From Fragilariopsis cylindrus CCMP1102 (taxonomy: Eukaryota > Bacillariophyta > Bacillariophyceae > Bacillariales > Bacillariaceae): a stretch of DNA of 64,000 bases. The notes under the pieces were generated by a model. That model did not search any database. It was not told the origin of the DNA and saw only the letters and a program-made list of their open reading frames with translations. Positions 1 to 11,187 of this stretch are shown here, one piece after another. Each line of letters begins with the position of its first letter. Position 1 is the first letter of the stretch. Position numbers and translations under genes: made by a program. The DNA is taken from positions 62,001-126,000 of the forward strand of contig FMBT01000304.1 in assembly GCA_900095095.1 (NCBI GenBank). Reading direction: 5' to 3'.

Positions 1-165
1 AACATCAGCAATACTGAGATCATGCGTGAAGCATTGAAAGTGATACAGGAAAAAGGTACAATGCAACTTAAATTTATATCTATATTACATATTATATATA
101 CATACATGGGACAAAGAAGATACACTGGCTGTGTTGCCCAGCCCGTCCATTGTGACGCAAAATAA
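1..165 (+). CDS. Possible 3' exon of a gene entering from the left
   Basis: Frame 1 is open from the first base to a TAA at 163-165. Only the first 18 codons (NISNTEIMREALKVIQEK) look like ordinary protein. A GGTACA at 55-60 could be a splice donor, after which the reading continues into AT-rich, non-coding-looking sequence. The likely reading is the end of an exon belonging to a gene outside the window. The peptide is too short to assign a family. Confidence 0.3.
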   Translation, partial: NISNTEIMREALKVIQEKGTMQLKFISILHIIYTYMGQRRYTGCVAQPVHCDAK

Positions 166-321
166 AGACAAAATAAAAATTAATGAATGATTACAATCAA
201 TGATCAAAACTACATTTACCATTCTAGTGTACTGTATATTATTCCGTAGCGTCCTATAGTATTGTTATTCACATCCGATAGTACTGTAGAGTACGGTATG
301 TAGATAGAACTAATTTTTTTT

Positions 322-1873
322 TTAAATAACAACTCGATATAAACACACATTCCTTCCTTCAAATGGTAATACATGTCGTTTTATATCCGATGATTTATTT
401 TCTAAATATTGCAATAATTCATCATACGTAGTAACAAGTTTCGTGGCTGTTTTTTGTTGCTGGTGCGTCTTTCCATTTCCATTTCATTTCCATTTCCATT
501 ATTATTTTTCAGTTTCATTTTCATTTTCATTTTGATTATTATCATCTGTATCAGTATTTGTTGTACTAATCAATGGTATTCGTCTATTCGGGAATTCACG
601 ACTGTAGTACAACATGGTACCACAAAGAAGGAGATATTTTTATATAATGCTGCATCAATGATTGCATCCACTGCTTGATCTGGATGCATACCAACAATCA
701 GATTACATTTTGATACCACATCTACTGCATATTGAAATGTTGGTATGGAGGACTGTACATGTTGGGCTGATGGTGTGTATTATTATAATTATTTTGTTGT
801 TGTTGTCGTCCGTTGTTGTTGTTAGTAGTAGTAGGTGCGGTTGTCACAATTTCCATTTCTTTTTCATCGGTTGTTATTGCATTGTTAGCTTTTGCTGTAT
901 TTTCATTTGACTTCCACAACTTGGCTTCAGTGTCAGTTTTCGTTGCGTCGTCATTTTTCTTCTTTTTCTTTCCTTCGTTGTTGCTGTTGTTGTTTTACTA
1001 TTTGCAATCTTTACAATATGCGTCATGCTCATTATTGTCATCACCAACCGGTGGCCATATCCAACCTTTTGCTTTGTAGATATTCTTATCAAATTTTATC
1101 TTTCTACTCTGTTCTTCTTCTTCTACTTTTTGTTTTCGTTCTTCCTTATTTCCTGTTGATTCTTATTTTCATCGCCATCTTCCTCTTCTTCTTTATTATT
1201 TGTATTATCTTTAACATTTTTTTCTTCTATCCATAATTCATTTGAAAAGAAACAATATAAATGATCCACATTTCTTTCAATATCCTTTTGATTTCTAATA
1301 ATATCCGTTTGTATGATTGTTGATGATCTATGATAATAACCTTTTTGTAATCGACGTTGAAACCGATCGAGTTTTAATGGTCGTGGATCCACAACATAAC
1401 AACTTTGGACATTATTTAAATTTAATAATTGAAATGCTAATTCACCTTTCCCACCCGCCACATCTAATACATTCCATTTTTCAAGTATATTACTGTTGCC
1501 ATTCCTATTCCTATTCCCATTCCCATCACTGTTCATGTCATTAATTGTTGTTGCAATAAAGCAACGTAATTGTGCAACTCTTGCATCATTCCTGGTTTGT
1601 AATCGTCCACCAGCGGATCGATGTCGATTTGGATTAGTATTTTGACTTTGACTTTGTCTTTGACTTTTTTGTTTTTTTGTTTCACCAAGTTTTGGAATCT
1701 CATAATTTTCTGGATGGGAGAATTTACATAGTCCTTTATTATGATACAAACATGATTTTGATTTTAACCAATGTTTACAAAATGGTTGTACTACTAGTGG
1801 TTGTGGTGTTGTTGTTGTCGATGCCGACGGCGATGGCGAGGATGATGCCGAGGATGATTCTACTAGGACCGTT

Positions 1874-1909
<36 letters not shown>

Positions 1910-1947
1910 GCTGCTGCCGCTGCTGCCGCTGCGACTATTGTTGCCAT
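322..1947 (-). pseudogene. CCCH zinc-finger / SAM-dependent methyltransferase, frame-broken
   Basis: The first 274 codons (1947-1123) hold a poly-Ala start, a CCCH zinc finger (FCKHWLKSKSCLYHNKGLCKFSH) split here as C-x8-C-x7-C-x3-H, and a Rossmann SAM-binding motif I, VLDVAGGKGELAFQLLN, followed by YVVDPRP. Further pieces of the same fold continue downstream in other frames: KGWIWPPVGDDN near 1060, LIVGMHPDQAVDAIIDAAL ending FFVVPCC near 690-610, YSREFPNRR near 600, and a C-terminus TTYDELLQYLENKSSDIKRH then LPFEGRNVCLYRVVI with stop at 322. The order and spacing match the family in which a VVPCC motif is followed by an FPxRR motif and a PFEGRN end. At least four frame changes and several stops interrupt it, mostly in Asn/Gln/Lys-rich tracts. 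One lies between VVPCC and YSREFP, where no sensible intron fits. It is either a decaying gene or carries assembly indels; some of the breaks could hide introns. Confidence 0.6.
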
Positions 1948-2493
1948 AATTAGGGTAGGATGATCGTTTATCCCTACTCTTTCTACAATTTTTGTTATTG
2001 TTGTTGATACCGATGTTACTTTTCTTCAAAACTCTTCGGATCTACCGTATCAGAGGAGGTGCCGTCTAAGAATGTTGTCGATCGTTCTTGTCGTCGTTCA
2101 TTGTTTGTGTTTTTTGGTTGGCAAGAGAAGTTGTTTTCTGGAAAAAGGAAATAAAATGTGTGATCCTACCGTACGACAGTATCGATCTTTAAATTGATTG
2201 GTTAGCGCGCGCCATTTGTGTCGCGCATGTTAAAAAGGGGAAGAAGAGGGTGTGATAATTTACAAACAGGCCAAAAAAAAATCGGATTCTTAATCGCGTG
2301 TAACACGCGAAGCACTTAATCGGATCCATCTTAAACGGATCCTTCAAGTGGATCTTCGATTCTTAATAGGGCAAGACTCTAACCTAAATTAGACAGCCAA
2401 GGGAAGCCAAGTAACTCACACACTAAATACACACATCTCGTCTTTAAATTTAAATAAAGGTAGTATAGTAGCCTTAGTACTTCTTGTATTGGT
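1948..2493. other. Intergenic spacer, 546 bp
   Basis: This contains the presumed promoter of the methyltransferase gene and the 3' region of the next gene. Around 2290-2365 the motifs CGGATCC and GATTCTTAAT recur several times, and CG-rich blocks (TTAGCGCGCGCC at 2202-2213, GTCGCGCATG) stand out from the AT-rich background. I see no gene or RNA. Confidence 0.5.
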
Positions 2494-4420
2494 TTATTTT
2501 ATTTTTATCGTCGTCTTTTTCCACTTTTTTGGATACTTATTACCGGTATTATTTGTATTACTACTTGTACTTGTATTTGTTTTACGGAATGGAAATGGTT
2601 GTTTTAATTGTTTACAGTCACCAACCTTCTTCACAAGTCCTGTATCCATATTGATATGAAATCCACCTAAATATGCAAATGCTGTATCCATCATCATCAT
2701 TGGTGTCATTGGTGTCATCGTTGTTTCCTTTTTGCTTTGTGGTTGCTGCTGTTCTTCTTCATCTTCTTCTTCTTTACCACCTTCATCATTGTTCTGACTA
2801 ATGGTGCTGTTGTTGTTCCTGTTGTCCCTCGCTGCATTAACTGCTGATGCTGCTTTTGTTGCAATCTCTTCTGCTGTTTTTATAAAATTTTCAATACGAT
2901 CTAATGAACCACCAATAGCACCCTATGATGGATAGAAAAATATAGGAGAATCAATGAAAGAAGAAGGAGAAGAAGAAAAAGAAGATAAGTGAGTACAGTA
3001 TAAGAAGCGTTCGAAACTGTGTCTGTGTCTGTGATAATGACAATGGCAGTGACAGTTGCATTACTGTAGTAACACGTAACCCAACGCAAAGATTGCAACG
3101 TAGCGCACCGCGTAACAAACGTAATAAGAATAATGAAGTGAATTGTAACATAATATAACAAAGTGTATACGTACCGCTGGTTTATACCGTCCAGTATTAC
3201 GAAATTTTCGAATATTATTTTTCAATAATTCTTTTCTTGATACAATTGGAAAATCAAAGTGCAGCATATTCTCATTCTCACTATCATTATCGTCATTAGT
3301 ATTAGTAGAACCACCACTACTACTACTACTACTGCTACTGCTACTACAACCACCACCCCAAGATATAAATTTCACTGGTCTATTACATTGTTGTGCTGCA
3401 TTTAATGCAATAACATATTCGGATGGACGTGAATTTGTATTCATCCATACCATATTAGTTTTTGAATTTGAATTTGAATTTGAATTCGAATCATCATCAT
3501 CATTTGAATTATTTGATTCTGAATCATCACCTGATAATAATGTATATAATTGATTTTCACTACGGCGTATACCATCATTAAATATATTTTGTGGTACATA
3601 TAATTCAACATATGGTGTTTTAATTAATGCCTTTGCTGATAATAAATGTGCTGATTGTGATGTTGTTGTTGTTGTTGCTGTTGCATTTATGAGCTGGGTA
3701 GCAGCAGCAGCAAGAACTACTAAGACTGGTGCTGTTGTTGTTCCTTCTTGTTGTTCCTTTTTTGCTAATGTCTTCTCTTCGTCGTCATGATCGTCTTCTA
3801 CTTTTTCTTCTTCGTAAGGAAGATCGTCTACACCATCACTGCCTACTAATGATGATGTCTGATTATTATTACTATTATTATCGTTATTGCCTTCATCATA
3901 TTCGTCTTCCACAAGTAATTCACTCAGTTTCAATATGTTCATTTGTTGTTGTTTTTGTTGTTGTAATTCCATTTGTTTATTCATTTTGATTGACATTTGT
4001 TTTTGTTGTTTTAATTCATTTTCCATAATAACTTCACCAATTACTTCGACAGTAACTTCTTCTACAGCATTGATTAAATCTTCCATAATTAATATTCGTC
4101 TTTGTCTAAAATATTCGACTGTATCACCTGCCTGTAGTGCTATTTCTCTTATCCTTATTGCAAATTCTTGACGAGTTATCCGTCCAGCTAATCGTAAACA
4201 TACATTCCGTATTTCTATATCAGTGGCTTCATATTTATTAGACATACGTAGTAAACGATCTTTTACAGTAATATCATCATATAATATTTGATTCCCAATC
4301 TCATCCGTTAAATGAGATGATTCTGGATAGATATAGGCAGCTAATGGTATACGATGATATACACCTATTGAATTAGATCGTAAATTAATAATTTCATAAT
4401 TTAAATCTATATCTGCTTCG

Positions 4421-4452
<32 letters not shown>

Positions 4453-5058
4453 GCCGTTATCGTTGTCGATGCCGTTATCGTCAGTGCCTGTATCAATGCC
4501 AAGTTGTTGTAGTTGTTGTTGTTGTTCGGAAAGCAGATACGATTCGATTGCTAATTTTTTATTCGAACAAGGTGGTCCAATCGTTATTAACAACGGTGCT
4601 TTATCATTGTCATTGTATTTGGAATTTCGATTTGATTTTGATTTTGACTTCTTCGTTAATAGCATCTCTTCATCTACTTCTTTTTCTTCTTCCACTTGTT
4701 CTTCTTCTTCTTTTTCTTCCAATTGTTCTCCTTTGATATTATTAGGAATTTCGTCTAAGGACGAAGACGACGACGACGACGACGACGTTGAAAATAGCCG
4801 CAAAAGTTGAGTTATTCTTGAATGATTATGTTGTTGTGGTTGTTGTCGAAGGTCATTCGCATTATTATTACTATAATAATGTGATTGATAGGGTGGCGTA
4901 AAGGATTCTACTCTTGCAACGATTGGGATGATGAAGACGACGACGATGTTCACATCGTTATAAGAAAGTAATAATGATAGTGCAAGTATTATTATCGAAC
5001 CTAATAGCTGTTGCTGTCGCTGCCGACGTGGTACTTGTACAAGTCTTGGTGGTCGCAT
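2494..5058 (-). CDS. Plastid-type secretory protein with degenerate P-loop, two exons
   Basis: Exon 1 is 5058-3175 and exon 2 is 2922-2494. The donor is GTACGT and the acceptor ends CATAG, phase 0, giving 770 residues. Residues about 15-50 form a hydrophobic signal segment, followed by RVESFTPP, an ASAFAP-like site suggesting import into the secondary plastid. A segment LLITIGPPCSNKKLAIES near residue 155 resembles a Walker A loop but lacks a proper GKT/S. An ordered helical block (residues about 220-350, GVYHRIPLAAYIYPE to INAVEEV) is followed by Gln/Asn/Asp-rich linkers. A second ordered block (TPYVELYVPQNIFNDGIRR, then SRPSEYVIALNAAQQC) runs into the conserved-looking join GRYKPAGAIGGSLDRIENF across the intron. 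The C-terminus is Lys-rich. I do not recognise the family; nucleotide binding is only a guess. The gene start is the only ATG ahead of the signal segment. Confidence 0.75.
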
Positions 5059-6328
5059 CGTCGTCCTACAAGTACAATGATAAAAGAAACTACTACTTCC
5101 TTTTTTGTCGCTGTAGCATGAAAAAATACTCTTTATACTGCCTGTTTACTATACTTTTTCCCCCCCCTTTTTTTTTGGCTTGCTGCTTGCTACAGTACTC
5201 CACGCCTTGCTTTGCCTACGAACTAACTGACTCTATATCTATCCCTTCTGAGTGCTGATTTGTGTTGATTGACGTTTGACGTTTGAAACTGTGAGTGGCT
5301 GGCCTGATGTTATGATATGATACAGTACAGTAGACAGTAGATACTACAGCAGAGATATTATAGGTAGCATCGTTATCATCTACAGTACAGTACAGTACAG
5401 TATCTGAGATGTCTGATTGCTGATGTGAAGCAAAATAGAACAAACAACACAAAACAAAAAGAAAACACACCAAGAAAGATATTCAACAAAAACCTGCAAA
5501 ATCATCAACCAACATAACGGATCTATTGTACCGTACTTCCACGTGTAGTCGCGGGTAGTTTTCGGCTGTCTGTCCATCCATCGAGCGACACGACAAGTGC
5601 AATTTTTGTACCATGCATACTACTAAGTAATATCAACCTAGCCTTGCCTGCCTGCTTGCTTTGCACTTACAAAAGCATGTGTTTGGACTTTAGAAGAAGG
5701 AGGAACAACCCAAACATTAACGCTGCATACATGGACCTAACCTCCTGTAGGTAAAACTATGGAGGTTGCATGTGCTATATATGCTTCTTTGCAAGAGTCA
5801 CTACTTATTATGATCATACCACCAGCTAACTCAATAGAGTGGCTCCAGCACAGCAACAGCACTTTAAATAACTGATTGCAACAAAAGTGTCAAACTTTCC
5901 GCTGCCTAAGCTCAAGTATGTCAACTTCTAAATTGTCCTGTGGCCATATCATCCCCCTCCCCCCCCCCCCCCCTGCCATATGTTATACAATAATATTCTT
6001 TAATACATTGTTATGTTGGTGATGCTACAAGAAGTAGGGAATGGTGTTGGGGATTATTAGTAATTGTTGCCCATTTCACACAACCAACCAACCAACCAAC
6101 CAACTGCACACCACAGCACTTTCAAGGCAGAGATGAAGCTTCAGTTTATCTTTTTCAGATATATATTTATATATATATATATATTACATAGTAAATCAAT
6201 GAGTTAAATTAAATTAAATTATCTTTTTCAGATCTGCTGAATGAAATTGATCCATATGTTCTGGGCACAGTGGTGGGCACAGTGGTCATATGCATGTGAA
6301 CAAAAAAGTGAAGGAGATGCATTGTTAC
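5059..6328. other. Intergenic spacer upstream of the P-loop gene
   Basis: Presumed promoter DNA near 5059-5600, with runs of CAGTA (5320-5402) and several TACTGTA/TACAGTA palindromes. Further out lie a C14 tract near 5955, (CCAA)n at 6080-6105 and a TA-rich stretch at 6160-6185. No supported gene. Confidence 0.5.
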
Positions 6329-6330
6329 TA

Positions 6331-6717
6331 CTTCCTCCAGCTAACGCTTATTGACAGCGCGCTGCCGGGTGAAAATTTAACATGTGTTATTAACATGTTC
6401 AACGGTCAATCTTGATTTTTTTAACGTGCATTTTACACATGCTAATTTAGTCTATCAGGTTGCCTATTTCAGCTAGGGAAGAACCTTATGGATGTTGATA
6501 TATGACATCTGTGTAGAATAATAGTTTAGATAGAACCTTCAAATTTTGAAAGAAATTGTTTTTTGATAGAGTTGCACACAGTTGAATGATGTATAGTTTT
6601 ACTAGTATTTGCTAGTTATCTTTTGGGCATTATTTAGTTTTTTGAGTGATATCGTGTTAATTACAAGCTAAATTTTCAGCCGATAGCGCGCAGTCAATAA
6701 GCGTTAGCTGGAGGAAG
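6331..6717. mobile_element. Stowaway-like MITE (TA target, about 50-bp inverted repeats)
   Basis: Left end 6331 and right end 6717 are inverted copies. The outer 25 bp are identical (starting CTTCCTCCAGCTAACGCTTA), and similarity continues with about five mismatches to roughly 50 bp, ending in TGAAAATTTA. TA lies on both sides (6329-6330 and 6718-6719), as for Tc1/mariner-type insertions. The 387-bp element has no coding capacity, so it is non-autonomous. The CTTCCTCC terminus resembles that of plant Stowaway/mariner elements. A lone end of a related element may lie at 26095. Confidence 0.85.
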
Positions 6718-7033
6718 TACTGTAGGTTTCCTAATAATGTACCTGTGAAAGTATTATAGTTGTAGCACTCAAGTTACCTAGGATTTAGTTGTAGGCACTG
6801 CTATTATTTAGCAAACACGACCGCACACGATACAAGCAAACGCATGAATACTGTGTTATAGCATACCACATCAACTCGTTTCTTGGCGTGCATCAGAATG
6901 GAAATATATACCATCTACGTAATTAAAAGATATACTATATACGAAATTGAAAATAACGAAAATGGAATTACTACACTACCGATGTTCACTTTATTTAGAT
7001 ATAATGTCTATACAGTACACATTATATATCTCA

Positions 7034-8804
7034 CTAAAATTCTCCACCAACCATTGATGCGGTGCGGTGATCTGCCATTGAAATGTACACAGCTACTGCT
7101 CCATAAGCAGCAGCAATTGCAATTACACCAAATATAAATGTAAATGCAAATGGTCGATGACCTGTCAATTGTAAATATTTTTTAGAATCACATAAATGAG
7201 ATACACCATTATGCAGTGCAAGAATAATTTGATCACATGCCGCATTACAGCCCATATTTGGATTATCACATGCTAAGGATTGTAATCGTTTAGCATTTTC
7301 ACGACATGTTGATTCCTCTAATAGACGATGACAACCTTCTGTTATACCCTCCTGGGTAATACTTATTCCATCATTTTTATAAGCTGAATGTCCAGAAGAA
7401 TCTCCGTTAAATTTTGGTATATGTCCTAATGATGTTGCACAACCTGTATCTAATAATAGTTGTGCATTCCCAGGTTGATCCCCAAAGAAAGGTAATACAC
7501 CTACGTGTTACGTTAAACAGCATGGAGAGTGAGATATAGAGTGAAATAAAATAAGAGAATTACAAACAATCGTAGACGGCGATAATTTATAAATTGTAAT
7601 TGTGTTTAAACAATGACCGTAACGTGGACGTACCTATTGGTTTCCCACCAGCGATACATTCTAATGTACCACCCCAACCACAATGTGTAATTACTCCATC
7701 TATATAATCACTTGCTAATAATGATGGTTGTGGTAACCATGAACTGAAATGGAATTTACTATTATGTTCTTCATTAAGATTGATAATATATTCTTGTTGT
7801 TCTTGTTTTAAACTCCATACAACAACACAATTATTGTTTAAGTTACAAAACGCATTATACAGTAATTTTACTAACCATTCTTCCATACGAATTAAGCTAC
7901 CGGTTGTTACTAATAAAACTTTCTTATTTTCATTCCGTGCTTGTACTAAAAAAGTATGTAATACTGGATGAGTTCTGGGAAATTCTAGTTTCGATCGGAG
8001 TGGTGGCATAATCGGACCAACCATCATTATATTCGGAGGAACAAAGAGACGTGGTTTTTCTAATCCCCAAAATGAATTTACTAATACAATAGTATTATTG
8101 TTACCAAATATATTTGTTCGGGTACGTTTTGTGAAATTACCCCAATCTTTTATATTAAAAAATGATAGAAAACCAAACAAATCAATTGCTTTGAATGATA
8201 TATATAAACCACCAAATGCAATTGCGTATCCATTCACACCGTTACCTTCAAGATTTACTGGTAGTGTAAATGCAGGTATGATGTGCATTGGACCGGGAGT
8301 GTTGATAACTAATGTAATGTTATGCTTGTGAGCATATTCTTGTGGATTCAATGTCATCAAATCACAAACAATGATAGTTGGTTGAAATTTATTTAACTCT
8401 TTTTCTAGAAGAGGTTTCCACCTATCAGCAAAAGTTGGGAATGGGAATTTTTTGGAATCTAAATCTAATTTTATCATGTCATTATTGGTGTGTAATCCAT
8501 CAATATGTGAAATACTAATATTAACTTTCAATTCATCGCATTGTTTTTGATATTTTGTATGACCATCTTCACCGAATGTAAATACACAAATTTCATACGT
8601 GTATTCATAATTATCTTCGTTGTTGTTGATAATATTGTCTCGCTTCGATACAAGACCTTGTACGAGACTCATAATTGGATTCATATGTCCAGAGTGTGGT
8701 ACGGAACAACATGCGATTTTTAATGTTTTCTTCTTCTTTTTCATCATCATTGTCGTCGTCGTATCGCCGTTCGGCATGCTGTTCATTGTCATCATGCTGG
8801 CCAT
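7034..8804 (-). CDS. UDP-glycosyltransferase (GT1), two exons, C-terminal membrane anchor
   Basis: Exon 1 is 8804-7634 and exon 2 is 7500-7034. The GTACGT donor and CACGTAG acceptor join in phase 1 (PI-G-VLPFFGDQ), giving 545 residues. GT-B family 1 enzymes move a sugar from a UDP-sugar to a small lipophilic acceptor such as a sterol. The N-terminus has the usual beta-strand and His motif (IACCSVPHSGHMNP). The C-terminal half carries the sugar-donor signature: SSWLPQPSLLASDYIDG, then THCGWGGTLECIAGGKPIG, then FFGDQPGNAQLL across the splice. Near the C-terminus FAFTFIFGVIAIAAAYGAVA is a membrane helix, as in animal ER-type UGTs and unlike soluble plant UGTs. There is no cleavable signal peptide: the N-terminus is Met/Thr/Lys-rich. 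The acceptor substrate cannot be read from sequence. Confidence 0.88.
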
Positions 8805-10262
8805 CTTGTCAGTACTTTTTTGTAGTAGATATGGTAAAGTGCTGCTTTTATATCGTCAACGGGCGCGTTTCTTTCGTTGTCGTTTTCGTCGTTGTCGGTG
8901 ACAGTTGAATCGAATGAATCGCTCGTCGAATATCAAATCAAATCGTAGATCTGTTTACGTCGGATCTGATCGAGTGAGTAAAAGCGATATTATTCTAGTG
9001 GTATAGTACAGTTTTTGAATCGTCGAATCGTCGAATCGTTGGACTTCTTGTATCGTTGTTGTTTGTTGTTAGTTGTAGGTTGCTGTTGCTGTTGCTGTTG
9101 CTGTTATTATTGATGTTGATTATGTTATGTTTTATTGGTACCATACTCTGTATTATGACGAATGAAATATATTGTTAAAACGGATACTCACTGGGACAGA
9201 GGTGATGAAATGTACTGTACTATTACCCAAGCACTTTCATGCTTTTGACCTTAAGCCTTAGATCGGTATTCACTTCCATGATCATTACTGTAGCCTCTCC
9301 GCCCGGCGAGAAGAGTAAAAGTTGCGCGATACTGTACTGTAATCATGGTTGGGTATTGATCTCTAACCTCTGCCTCTGCTTCTGCCTCTCTCTACAAGCG
9401 TATCTCTTGCAACTTAAACTTAGCTGTCGACGAGATGTTGAGATGTTTCTTCTTGCACTACTTGTGCTGTACGTTAGTTGAATAAATAAACAATTTTGAA
9501 ACAAGAAACTGCGCCCTTCGAAATCCAGAATTCCGCCGAGGAAGATATGGGAAGTAAGAACTATATAATGTCCGGATAGTCCAGGCAGGCAGAGATTTGT
9601 GAATGATGTTGTGGTAAAACACTAAATAAGATCCAATCTTTGTGAGTTAGTAACATTACATAACTACAAAGTAGCATCGCCTTGGCACAACATTCTACGA
9701 TCCTGTGATCGCATTTCTCGCGTGGTGGTTAGTAGATATACCACTACACCAATGGTTGCGCTGTGGTAATGTCCCCCCCGACCAGTTCTTATAGCCTATA
9801 ATAAATTGAAGTAATATTGTCTCTTTTATTTTTTCTATTGATTAACATCATCTAATATTTAGAAAAAATTCTTATTGATTGACGAAAGGTATTTTCGAGG
9901 AAATTAAGGCAGAAGTCAAGTTTGATTCGATTCGTTCTAAGGTACTATGATTATATAGTATAGTATTATGTTATTTTATCCTCCATCGATCCTCCATCGA
10001 TCCCCGAACAGAATAAATATATAAATGAATGAATCTTTCGTTCAATTGATCGATACGTATTGACGACAATATATACACGTATGATGATGAAAATATGACT
10101 GCATATAAGTTAAATTAATTCGAGCCGTATCATATATTGCAGTCAATCATCAGATATTAAGTAAATGATTCTTGCAGCTAAAATCGGTTGTTATGAAAAA
10201 ATTCAACTTGTAATATCAAATCCAGAAGCAGCACGCCAAAAATAGATGCGATACTGCAACCA
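8805..10262. other. Intergenic spacer, 1.46 kb
   Basis: Promoter side of the glycosyltransferase gene at 8805-9130, with GTCGAATCG and (GTTGCT)n repeats near 9010-9100. TACTGTAC palindromes occur near 9213 and 9330. A tRNA-like sequence lies at 9685-9761. CCTCCATCGAT is duplicated in tandem at 9982-10002. No convincing gene. Confidence 0.5.
9685..9761 (-). ncRNA. tRNA-like or tRNA-derived sequence, degenerate
   Basis: Read on the minus strand the 77-nt segment starts GCGCAAC and ends GTTGTGC, a seven-pair acceptor stem with one wobble. TTGGTGTAGTGGTAT sits at the proper place and matches the polymerase III A box and D arm. The expected T arm (AGGATCGTAGAAT) only weakly resembles a B box and does not pair, and the anticodon stem is poor. 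It is probably a tRNA pseudogene or SINE head rather than a working tRNA. Confidence 0.25.
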
Positions 10263-11187
10263 CTAGCTACTAATATTTTTACCAGCGACCTGACACAAAA
10301 TTATCGCGGCATGGTTCACAGCATTCCCATTCAGGTGGACCCACAAGGACAACACAACCATTGCAAATTTTCTCGCTACATCTCCAACAATCCACCATGC
10401 CACAACAAAAGTGATTCTCGCAGTGCTCGCACCATTCCATACTGCAATTATCATCATTGCATCGAATCGATCCGCATTCGTTGCAATTTGTGAAGCATTC
10501 CTCGCAAACGATTTCATCGCACTCTTCGCAAGTACCAGAAAATCTTTCACTTTGCGGATCGAATGTGTTGCTACATTTAGGGCACGGAGTTGCATTATTA
10601 GTTGCGCTGGATAATTGCCTTCGACGAGCAGCAGCAAGCCTTCGGCGATTATCAGAAGGATCAGCTGCGACAGAAGATTTTACTTCCTTTCCTTCATCGT
10701 CTGCAGTGTTTGTATAGTTACTAGTTGTGCTGGATAAATATCTTCGGCGAGCAGCAGCAAGCCTTATGCGATTATCAGAAGGATCAGCTGTGGAAGAAAA
10801 TTTTGCTTCCTTTCCTTCATCGTCTGCGGTGTTTGTATGATTACTAGTTGTGCTGGATAAATATCTTCGGCGAGCAGCAGCAAGCCTTATGCGATTATCA
10901 GAAGGATCAGCTGCGACAGAAAATTCTACTTCCTTTCCTTCATCGTCTACGGTGTTCGTATGATTATTAGTTGCGCTGGATAATAGTCTTCGACGAGCAG
11001 CTGCGGCAAGACTTTGGAGATTGTCATTAGCATACACCATGCTTTTCTTGTTCTCTTTTTCTGCAAGAAAATTGATTTTCTTCGTAGCGCTCTCCAATAG
11101 AAACACGAGGTCTTTGTGAATTGCTCTGCACTCAGTTAATAACTGTGTACTTTTAATCTGATTGATTACAGAAGCTTTGGAATCCAT
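10263..11187 (-). CDS. Cys-rich zinc-binding protein with 41-residue repeats
   Basis: A single exon of about 302 codons beginning ATG at 11187; the coding end lies near 10279. Residues about 1-60 are helical. Three and a half tandem 41-residue (123-bp) repeats follow, each running LSSATNNHTNTxDDEGKE to ADPSDNRIRLAAARRR. The last 100 residues hold about 20 cysteines in CxxC pairs (CPKC, CEEC, CEEC, CNEC, CEHC, CWRC, CEPC), as in RING, B-box or LIM-like zinc folds, but I cannot match a named domain. The repeats are nearly identical at DNA level, suggesting recent expansion. Its role is unknown; the basic RRR clusters would suit nuclear or nucleic-acid contact, which is a guess. Confidence 0.75.
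10640..11010 (-). repeat. 123-bp coding tandem repeat
   Basis: AGCAGCAGCAAGCCTT recurs at exact 123-bp spacing (for example 10749 and 10872) inside the Cys-rich protein gene. The copies differ by only a few bases, and the period is a multiple of three, so copy number can vary without breaking the frame. Confidence 0.8.

Noticed and set aside
1775-2029. Ser-rich frame antisense-adjacent to the methyltransferase start
   Set aside because: Arises from translating the poly-Ala codon run in another frame; no independent support.
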